Made by a program: the position numbers and the translations under genes
Shown: positions 1 to 5,795 of the stretch, one piece after another
Layout: every line of letters begins with the position of its first letter
How positions within the stretch are numbered: the stretch's first letter is position 1
Source: DATBAK01 sp036787815
Lineage (GTDB): Bacteria; Actinomycetota; Acidimicrobiia; IMCC26256; PALSA-610
DNA: 8,790 nt
Assembly (NCBI GenBank): GCA_036787815.1
Contig: DAIQOP010000161.1
Coordinates: 1-8,790, forward strand
Direction of reading: 5' to 3'
Notes under the pieces: generated by a model
Databases searched by the model: none
What the model saw: only the letters and a program-made list of their open reading frames with translations
Told to the model about the DNA's origin: nothing

Positions 1-1815
1 TGGTGGCGTCGCAGCTCGTGACGACGCGTCCGGGGTCGGTGGTGCCGTGAGGTCGGGGAGCTCCGGAGGCACCCGACGACCGGGCACCTTCGTGCCGTAG
101 CGCCGCGGCGCCGCGAGCCCGGTGGGGAGAGGATCGGTGAAGAGTCGCCAGGCGGTCTCGGTGGGCACGAGGTCGAAGCGGTCGGTCTGCATGTCACCGC
201 GGAGCAGCACGTCGCCGACCGCCATCAGCCGCGCGATCGGCGCGACCGCATGGGTGTCCAAGGTGCCGGCCTGGAGGCGGCCGTCGAGCGCCTGGAGGAG
301 GTTCGCGCCGGCGGCCGATCCCATGGGCACGAGCTCGCGCGCGACGAAGGGACGATCGATGAGCCCGGGCTCGATCGGGTCGATCGTGTTCCCCCACGTG
401 TACGCGGCCTCGCCGGAACCGGGCAGCGAGAGCAGCCGGGTGTCGTGCGGGCGCGCATCGGCCGCGGCGAGCGCCTTGGTCCAGTAGGCCGGCACGGCAC
501 CGCGCTCCAGGTTCGGCGTGTAGTACGTGCCGCGCCAGGAGCCGACCGCGTTGACGAGGCAGAGCGCGCCGATCACGAACGCCGTGCCGATGCCGACCTG
601 CGGACGACCCGCGGTGCGCATGCGCTCGGCGAAGGCATTGATGCCTGCGGCGAGCAGGAGGGCGAAACCCAGCACGACGAGCGGCGTGGCGCGCGACGTG
701 CTGCGCAGCGCGAGACCGAGGGTCGAGGTGGTCGCGAACGACTTGAACGCGGACCCGACGATCGACGGGTTGTCGTACGGAGCCGCCCCCACCGCGATGG
801 CGACACCGATGACGACGAGCACCACGCAGTACAGCCGGTAGCGCCACCGCACCGTTGCCGAGGAGAGCATTGCGAGCGTCGGGATGAGCAGGCTGACGAA
901 GAGGATGAAGGAGTTCAGCGTGAAGTCGAGCAGGGCGCGGTCCCAGAAGCCGATGCGATCGCGCCCGTAGAACAGCCAGTAGCCGAGGCCCCGCAGGATC
1001 TCGTAGGGGTACGAGGTTGCCGAGACGTCCGTGATCTTCTCGGTGAAGCGCAAGACGTTGAGGCCGTAGCGGGCCTCGACGAAGAGCCCCGACATCCACC
1101 ACAGCGAAGTGACGAAGGTGAGCAGGCCGGTCCGCCACACCGCCGCCCACAACCGCCGCCAGTCGGATTCGCGCGTGACCACCACCGCGTAGACCGCGTA
1201 CACGGCCGGACCGACCAGCGCGTACAGGAGCGCGGTCGCGTTGATGGAGCCGACGAGTTGGACCGTGAGCGCGAGGAGCGCGGGGTACCGCCAACCCGGC
1301 TTTCGTATCGCCAGCGCCGCGAAGGCGACGAACCACGGGAGCGCCGCCCACGGCCCGATGAGCACGCTCAATCGATCCGAGTACTCGAGCACGTACGGCG
1401 TGAACGCGTACGCGAGCATCGCGACGGGCACTCCGGGCCCGGCGATGCCGAGCGTCCGCAGCAGGGAGCGCATGCCCATGCCCGCGGCGAACAGCAACGT
1501 GCCGAGCCACAACCGCTGCGCGATCCACGACGGCACGTGGAGCATCTGCTCCGTCACCCAGTAGAACGGCCCCATCGGGAACAGGTAGCCGATGTTCTGG
1601 TGGCTCACCGTGCCGAGGCCCACGTGCGGGTCCCACATCGACGTCGCGCTCGCGAGGAGGCGCGACGGATCGAGGTAGAGATACGACTTCGTGTCGGACG
1701 CGACCTTGCCGCGATCGGTCAGCAGAAGCGGCACGTACGCGACCAACGCGAACGTCCACCACCTCGCCCGTCCCCGGTCCGCCACGCGCCGGTACAAGCC
1801 TTGCTCCCCCGGCAT
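1..1815 (-). CDS. aftD: AftD-like alpha-(1->3)-arabinofuranosyltransferase, GT-C membrane enzyme (3' end off window)
   Basis: The reading frame is open from ATG at 1815 to the left edge (605 codons) with no stop, so the C-terminus lies outside the window. Known AftD proteins are roughly 1,400 residues, so well over half may be missing. AftD adds alpha-1,3-linked arabinofuranose from decaprenyl-phospho-arabinose to arabinan on the outer face of the membrane. The N-terminus is basic, followed by a membrane segment (about 20-33) and the family block SDTKSYLYLDP (40-50), with Asp41 as the likely GT-C catalytic acid. WDPHVGLG (61-68) and GYLFPMGPF (76-84) follow, typical of DUF3367/AftD. Many further hydrophobic segments run to about residue 450. 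A second family block lies at about 490-560 (RPFVARELVPMGS, then a DGRLQAGTL stretch and ARLMAVGDVLLRGD). A GTG three codons upstream (1824) is an alternative start, but the ATG sits at leaderless distance from a -10-like hexamer. The family call is from remembered motifs. The exact sugar specificity in this organism is inferred. Confidence 0.87.
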   Translation of the reverse strand, partial: MPGEQGLYRRVADRGRARWWTFALVAYVPLLLTDRGKVASDTKSYLYLDPSRLLASATSMWDPHVGLGTVSHQNIGYLFPMGPFYWVTEQMLHVPSWIAQRLWLGTLLFAAGMGMRSLLRTLGIAGPGVPVAMLAYAFTPYVLEYSDRLSVLIGPWAALPWFVAFAALAIRKPGWRYPALLALTVQLVGSINATALLYALVGPAVYAVYAVVVTRESDWRRLWAAVWRTGLLTFVTSLWWMSGLFVEARYGLNVLRFTEKITDVSATSYPYEILRGLGYWLFYGRDRIGFWDRALLDFTLNSFILFVSLLIPTLAMLSSATVRWRYRLYCVVLVVIGVAIAVGAAPYDNPSIVGSAFKSFATTSTLGLALRSTSRATPLVVLGFALLLAAGINAFAERMRTAGRPQVGIGTAFVIGALCLVNAVGSWRGTYYTPNLERGAVPAYWTKALAAADARPHDTRLLSLPGSGEAAYTWGNTIDPIEPGLIDRPFVARELVPMGSAAGANLLQALDGRLQAGTLDTHAVAPIARLMAVGDVLLRGDMQTDRFDLVPTETAWRLFTDPLPTGLAAPRRYGTKVPGRRVPPELPDLTAPPTPDASSRAATPP

Positions 1816-1822
1816 CGGGGTC

Positions 1823-1828
1823 ACTGTA
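1823..1828 (-). promoter_or_regulatory. -10-like hexamer suggesting a leaderless aftD transcript
   Basis: On the minus strand the hexamer TACAGT matches the actinobacterial -10 pattern TAnnnT and is separated from the aftD ATG by exactly 7 bases (1822-1816). That would place the transcription start at or next to the A of the start codon. No purine-rich ribosome binding site is visible before the ATG, which agrees with leaderless translation. No good -35 element is seen about 17 bases upstream. It is a pattern match only. Confidence 0.4.
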
Positions 1829-1849
1829 ATGGCGGCGATCAGACGCCAG

Positions 1850-1879
1850 GGTCGTCGACGGTCGGGCTCGCCGACGACC
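1850..1879. promoter_or_regulatory. Inverted repeat in the divergent aftD / GT-C gap, possible operator
   Basis: Perfect 8-base arms GGTCGTCG (1850-1857) and CGACGACC (1872-1879) flank a 14-base spacer in the 126-base gap between the divergent starts at 1815 and 1942. The location would suit a regulator acting on both genes. Short GC-rich inverted repeats arise easily by chance at this base composition, so the functional reading is weak. Confidence 0.25.
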
Positions 1880-1905
1880 GGCGCGATGTCCCGGGCCGAG
1901 GGTCT

Positions 1906-1935
1906 TTGCGCACCACTGCCCGTGTCGATGACACT
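1906..1935 (+). promoter_or_regulatory. Weak promoter-like pair upstream of the GT-C gene
   Basis: TTGCGC (1906-1911) and GACACT (1930-1935) are spaced by 18 bases. The second ends 6 bases before the proposed GTG start at 1942. Only three bases of the -35 and the A and final T of the -10 fit consensus. The absence of a Shine-Dalgarno before 1942 would again suit a leaderless message. This is tentative. Confidence 0.2.
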
Positions 1936-1941
1936 TCAGCC

Positions 1942-3483
1942 GTGCAACGCCGAGTCCGAGCCATCCCGTCGGGTCTGGGTGCGGGTTTGGTCGCAGCGAT
2001 GGTGTGCTCGGTCTTCGCCTGGCTCGGTGTCGTGAACGGCGACGAGGGCTGGTACGCCATCTGCGCGCGGATCGTAAGCGAAGGCCGATTGCCGTACCGC
2101 GACTTCGCCTTCACGCAGGGCCCCGTGTACCTCTACCTCCTCGCTCCCTTCGTGCGCCTGGTACCGGATCTCTACACGGCGAGGGCCGTGTCGGTCGTCT
2201 GCACCGCGGTCGCGGTCGGCCTGCTCGTCACGATGGCGAACCGGGTCGGCGGGAAGTGGGCCGCCCGCGCGTCGTGCCTGGCACTGCTCGCCACGATCCC
2301 GTCGCTGCCGTACTGGCTGTCGATCACGAAGACCTACGCGCTGAGCTGCCTGCTCCTCTCCGCGATCCTGTTCACCCTCACGTCGGCGACCCGACCGGCC
2401 GTGCGCTACCCGGTGGTGGCCGCGCTCGCGGTCGTGCTCACCGAGACCCGCAGCACCGGCTTCCCGCTCGCGCTCCTGCTCATCGTGGCGTTGATGGTGC
2501 TGTCGCCCGAGCCCAAGATCCGCGTGCGCGTGGTGATGGCGAGTGTGGCTGCGACCGTTCCCTTCGCCGTCCTCGTGAGCCTCGAGTGGACGCGTGCCAA
2601 GTGGGGGCTCCTCGACTACCACCACCTGAGCTCGAAGGGCACACCGGGGCCCGGGCGGTTCGTCTCGCGAACGTTCGCCGTCGCGCACGCCTGGCCCGGC
2701 CCGTTCGTGCTCGCCACCGCCGCGTTGGTCGTCGTCCTGTTCGACGCCGGCATCCGGGCGCGGTTGAGGCGACGGCTCGATCTGGTCGCGGTCGCGGTCG
2801 GCATCGTGTTGTTCGTGGTGTTGCACGAGGCCGCCGCGCAGTTCTTCTCCGAGGAGTACCTCGCGCCGGTGATCGCGCCACTCGTGGTCGTGTCGGTGGT
2901 GATCCTGGTGCGGGCCGCGACGGCGCAGGGAGCCGCCGCGCTGAGCCGTCGTCTCAACCTCGCCGTGCGCGGCGTGCTCGTCGGCGCCATCGCCTTCACC
3001 GCGTTCACGGGCGGGCACAGCTACTACCTCGGCGCCCCCGGGTGGAGCGGCGACCCGGCGGGTCTCAGCGCGATCACGAAGTGCGTGCAGCGCTACTCGA
3101 AGCCGCACGACACCGTGTTCGCGCTCTCGCTCGAAGAGGTCGTGGTGGAGGCGCACCGCCAACCCGTTCCCGGAGTCACGCTGGGAGTCTTCTCGTACCA
3201 GGACTTCTCGATCGACAAGGCCCGGCAGATGAAGGTCCTGGACGCCGCGACGCTCGCGTCGACGTTCCAGCATCGGCCGCCGAAGGTGGCGGTCCTCACC
3301 GTCGACGACATCTTCGAGACGCACCGCGCCGGCTACTTCTCGCACCAGAAGGTCGTCAACAACGCCTGGTACTTCCGGTTCCAGGCGTACAAGCCCGTGT
3401 GCCACGTGACGATCATCCGCCACGTGTTCAAGAACGAGCCCGTGGTCGTCACTGTGTACGCGCGCGGCGGCGCGCGTCATTGA
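1942..3483 (+). CDS. Polytopic GT-C (GT39/PMT-ArnT-like) glycosyltransferase
   Basis: Encodes 513 residues from GTG 1942 to TGA 3481-3483. The family transfers a sugar from a polyprenyl-phosphate donor to an extracytoplasmic acceptor. The N-terminus is short and basic (MQRRVR), then comes a first membrane helix (about 10-30) followed directly by GDEGWY (33-38). The acidic pair Asp34-Glu35 sits where GT-C enzymes keep their catalytic acid in the first outer loop. The block LPYRDFAFTQGPVYLYLL (50-67) is typical of GT39-like proteins. About eight to ten hydrophobic segments extend to residue 355 or so, then a soluble tail of about 155 residues (358-513) carries Cys381 and Cys487, which could pair outside the cell. 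GTG 1942 was chosen because it puts the basic tail right before helix 1. TTG 1906, with a GAGGG just upstream, would add 12 residues, and ATG 1999 would cut into helix 1. It diverges from aftD and converges on the AT3 gene. Donor and acceptor cannot be read from the sequence. Confidence 0.82.
   Translation: MQRRVRAIPSGLGAGLVAAMVCSVFAWLGVVNGDEGWYAICARIVSEGRLPYRDFAFTQGPVYLYLLAPFVRLVPDLYTARAVSVVCTAVAVGLLVTMANRVGGKWAARASCLALLATIPSLPYWLSITKTYALSCLLLSAILFTLTSATRPAVRYPVVAALAVVLTETRSTGFPLALLLIVALMVLSPEPKIRVRVVMASVAATVPFAVLVSLEWTRAKWGLLDYHHLSSKGTPGPGRFVSRTFAVAHAWPGPFVLATAALVVVLFDAGIRARLRRRLDLVAVAVGIVLFVVLHEAAAQFFSEEYLAPVIAPLVVVSVVILVRAATAQGAAALSRRLNLAVRGVLVGAIAFTAFTGGHSYYLGAPGWSGDPAGLSAITKCVQRYSKPHDTVFALSLEEVVVEAHRQPVPGVTLGVFSYQDFSIDKARQMKVLDAATLASTFQHRPPKVAVLTVDDIFETHRAGYFSHQKVVNNAWYFRFQAYKPVCHVTIIRHVFKNEPVVVTVYARGGARH
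3458..3477 (+). terminator. Strong GC hairpin over the last codons of the GT-C gene, terminator-like
   Basis: Arms ACGCGCGC (3458-3465) and GCGCGCGT (3470-3477) pair perfectly over 8 bases around a GGCG loop and end three bases before the TGA. No U-rich tail follows, so it is not a canonical intrinsic terminator. Actinobacteria do use hairpins without a U-tract. It may alternatively stabilise the mRNA 3' end or be a by-product of the Ala-Arg-Gly-Gly-Ala-Arg coding. Confidence 0.35.
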
Positions 3484-3749
3484 AACCTGGGTTCGCCACG
3501 CGATTCGGGCGTGCCCTTCGCACGAGCAGGCGGCACGAGTAAGCGCGGCAGACGAGCGCGCCGGGGCCGATCGCCGCGAGGCGTTACCGTCGTGGTTCGT
3601 CGTGGCGGCACAGTCGCGCTGGTCAGAATCGTCGCTCTCCGTGGACGATCCCAACGGCTCGCGGTCGCGTTTCTGGCGTGCGGCGGCGCTGGCGGTCGCA
3701 CGTTGACCCAGCGGTACCGCTTCGTGGTCGCCGGAGTCCGACGAGCTGG
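3484..3749. other. Convergent intergenic gap, 266 bases, no supported gene
   Basis: This gap separates the stop codons of the convergent GT-C and AT3-SGNH genes. Short open frames cross it on both strands, but they are arginine-rich, lack ribosome binding sites and resemble no family I know. Small hairpins are visible (CGTGC/GCACG at 3510-3524 and CGCC-GCGA-GGCG at 3572-3583), along with a 12-base palindrome AGCGGTACCGCT at 3710-3721. None has a U-tract. No tRNA-like fold was seen. Confidence 0.5.
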
Positions 3750-5629
3750 CTAGTTCGTCGACCGCGCTTGGTCGATGAGCCACTTGGCGACGATGTCGCC
3801 ACCGGGTCCTTCGTAGTGGAGCCCATCCGGGCGGAGGGTCGCCCCGCTTTGCTTGACGCGGCACCTGCCCTTGGGGCAGACGAAGTTGAAGAGGTCGACG
3901 AGCCTCGCGCCTGTCTCGGCCGCGACCTCGCGCCGGAGTCGGTTGTTGCAGTCGACCGTGCGATCAGGAACCGCGTCGCGAAAGAAACGGTCGTACGCCT
4001 GGGTGGTTACGACGACGGTCGTGCCGCTCGCCCCCAGCCGTGCGATCTCATTGCGCAGGCTCTGTTGGTACAGCGAGTCGTACGGCTCTTCGCAGGGCTT
4101 CAGCCGTCGGCCCTGATAGTGCCACGGTTCTGGTGCATCGACGACGATCCAGAACACGAGGTCGGGGTGAAAGTCATGCACGGTCACGGTTTCCCAACTC
4201 GGGTGGCACGGAGTGAGCGGCACCGACGCGCCGGAGCTTTGCGGCCGCCACGTGGCCGTTATCAGCGGCGGGAACCCGCACGCGGGTATGCCGGCGTCGT
4301 ATGTGGCGAGGGGCGGGTCAGACTGGATCTTCTTGAACGAAGGTCCGAGGTCGGCCGCGACGGAGTTGCCTACGATCATCACCCGCTGCGCGCCCAGTGG
4401 CGCGGCTTGGGCCGCGCTAATGGCTCCGGCGATCGCCAAGCGGTCCAAGGAGTTGAACGAGGCATGCGGGCGGGCGCCGTTGGTGCTGACGACCAGGGCG
4501 AGCACGAGCCCGACTGCAATGGCGGGTGTGAGGCTGCGCCAGTGGATGCTCGAGATTGCACCTCTGCGAATGGGTTGCTCGACGAAGCGGTACGACACGA
4601 CCGCAAGGGCGAGCGTCGCTGCTGTCTGCACTGCGAACAGCGACCAGCCCCCGAACCCGAGTCGTTGTCTGTCGAGGGCGACGTCGAGCGGCCAGTGGTA
4701 CAGGTAGACGCCGTAGCTGATGAGACCGAGCAGGCACAGGGGCTTGAACGAGAGCACCCACGCGATCGGCCCGCGTTCGGGATGCACCGCCGCGGCGATG
4801 ATCGCGGTGGCGGCGAGCCCGCAGACGAGGAACCCACCGCGGTACAGCGTCGATGATTGGCCGTCGAGGCGCGTCCATGCGATTGCCAACACCACTGCGC
4901 CAACGAGCCCGACCGCTTCNNNNNNNNNNCCCGCCGACCTACTACCGGCCCATGGATGCTGAGCCAGGCGGCGAGCGCGGCGCCGAACAGGATCGCGGCC
5001 GCGCGGGTGTCGGTTCCGAAGTACACGCGGTTGCTGTTCGCCGCGTCGTACAAGACGATCATGAGCACACTCGAAACTGCCGCCAAGCCGAGCGAGGTCA
5101 CCAACACAGCCTTGGGAACCGCTCGCTTCCACCACGCGAGCAAACCCACGAACAGCAGCGGCCAGAGCACATAGAACTGCTCTTCGATCGCGAGGCTCCA
5201 CGTGTGATTCAACGGCGACGGCGCGCTGAAGAGCGCCCAGTAGTCGAGAGGGGCGTACACCGCCCGCCAGTTCGCGCCGTACGCAAGGGTGGCTAACGCA
5301 TCGCCCCGGATCTGGGCCAACTCCGCCGGCTTCGCCAACGTCATCGAGTAGATCGCGACGCCGACCATCAGCACCGCCAGCGCGGGGAGGAGTCGGCGGG
5401 CGCGGCGCGCCCAGAACCCGCCAAGGCCGATGTTGCCCGTGCGGTTCGATTCCGCGAGCAGCAGAGAGGTGATCAGGAAGCCGGAGAGCGTGAAGAAGAA
5501 GTCGACGCCGAGGTAGCCACCGAGGAGGTGTCCTCCATGGAAGAGGAGCACGCCCGCGACGGCCAGACCGCGCGCTCCGTCGAGCGCGGAAATGTGCGGA
5601 ATCGCCGCCTTTCGTTCCTCGCGCTCCAC
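3750..5629 (-). CDS. AT3-SGNH O-acyltransferase (OatA-like architecture), interrupted by assembly gap
   Basis: Likely moves an acyl group across the membrane and onto a surface glycan. The N-terminal AT3 part (233 residues before the gap) has LDGARGLAV with Arg20, the catalytic-type His31 in LLFHGG, GVDFFFTLSGFLIT (41-54), FWARRARRLLP (72-82) and WSLAIEEQFY (144-153). After the gap, 389 residues (numbered afresh) hold the last AT3 helices with SYGVYLYHWPL (68-78) and FVEQPIRRG (112-120), an extra helix near 130-147, a linker, and an SGNH domain (about 178-389) with nucleophile Ser186 in VGNS and the Asp365-His368 dyad in RPDGLH. Six cysteines in that domain are shared with the paralogue at 7923-8790. 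GTG 5629 is the start: an in-frame TAG lies four codons upstream and an AGGA sits seven bases before it. The two halves are in different frames across the ten N, so the coordinates span a sequence artefact rather than a proven frameshift. The acyl group (acetyl, succinyl or other) is unknown. Confidence 0.86.
4920..4929. other. Assembly gap, ten N inside the AT3-SGNH gene
   Basis: Ten consecutive N, a common placeholder length. The minus-strand frame entering the gap (codon starts at 5629, 5626 and so on) leaves one base, G at 4930. The frame leaving it starts cleanly at 4919. One intact gene therefore needs a missing length of 2 modulo 3, not ten. The residues on either side (IHGPVVGRR and EAVGLVGAVV) look like neighbouring parts of the family, so few residues are probably lost. 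Confidence 0.95.
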
Positions 5630-5636
5630 CGCGCGA

Positions 5637-5640
5637 TCCT
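5637..5640 (-). promoter_or_regulatory. Ribosome binding site supporting GTG 5629
   Basis: AGGA on the minus strand lies seven bases upstream of the GTG start of the AT3-SGNH gene. Together with the in-frame TAG four codons upstream of the GTG, it fixes this start. Confidence 0.55.
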
Positions 5641-5684
5641 ATCGGCGCCGCCACGGGCGGGAACTTCGCGACCGCCGGAGTCGT

Positions 5685-5749
5685 GCGCTTGCAGAGCGCT
5701 TGTGGCAGGGGTGTCACGGCGAGAGCCCCGCTCAGAGTTGCAGACTCTG
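5685..5749. promoter_or_regulatory. Two inverted repeats with identical TGCAG centres in the divergent AT3 / GT-C gap
   Basis: In the 166-base gap between divergent starts (5629 and 5796), GCGCT-TGCAG-AGCGC lies at 5685-5699 and CAGAGT-TGCAG-ACTCTG at 5733-5749. Both have perfect arms and the same five-base centre, 49 bases apart centre to centre (close to a whole number of helical turns). A third TGCAG is at 5760-5764. The second repeat overlaps a possible -35 (TTGCAG, 5738-5743) paired with a weak -10-like CAGTCT (5762-5767) for the rightward gene. Paired operator sites for one regulator would fit, but the arms of the two repeats differ, so this is tentative. Confidence 0.3.
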
Positions 5750-5786
5750 TCGGTAGCCGTGCAGTCTTTGCGCGACGGGAGACGAC

Positions 5787-5792
5787 AGAGGA
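5787..5792 (+). promoter_or_regulatory. Ribosome binding site-like AGAGGA before ATG 5796
   Basis: AGAGGA ends three bases before the ATG, which is close for a Shine-Dalgarno. A GGGAG at 5777-5781 is the more distant alternative. Either supports ATG 5796 over internal starts. Confidence 0.4.
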
Positions 5793-5795
5793 CGC

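Noticed and set aside
194..1762. Minus-strand open frame of 522 codons overlapping aftD
   Set aside because: Wrong frame of the same strand: Arg/Ala/His-rich, no hydrophobic segments. The true frame runs from 1815 to the left edge without a stop.
250..1941. Long plus-strand open frame opposite the aftD-like gene, in frame with the GT-C gene downstream
   Set aside because: Its product is a low-complexity Arg/Glu/Asp/His-rich antisense shadow with no membrane or domain motifs, while the minus strand gives clear AftD blocks. High-GC codon bias keeps antisense frames open.
3710..3721. Palindrome AGCGGTACCGCT downstream of the AT3-SGNH stop, considered as a terminator
   Set aside because: At most a four-base stem around GTAC with no U-tract, too weak to call.
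3511..3753. Small plus-strand open frame of 80 codons in the convergent gap
   Set aside because: GTG start without a ribosome binding site, arginine-rich product and overlap with the AT3 stop. No supporting signal.
1936..3864. Minus-strand open frame of 642 codons opposite the GT-C gene
   Set aside because: Antisense shadow, very rich in Arg, His, Asp and Glu. The plus-strand frame has proper helices and the GDEGWY motif.
4379..4919. Apparent continuation of the AT3 frame past the N run, suggesting a shorter protein or frameshift
   Set aside because: Beyond the gap that frame becomes Ser/Arg/Pro-rich nonsense, while the adjacent frame gives conserved AT3 and SGNH sequence. The cause is the arbitrary gap length.
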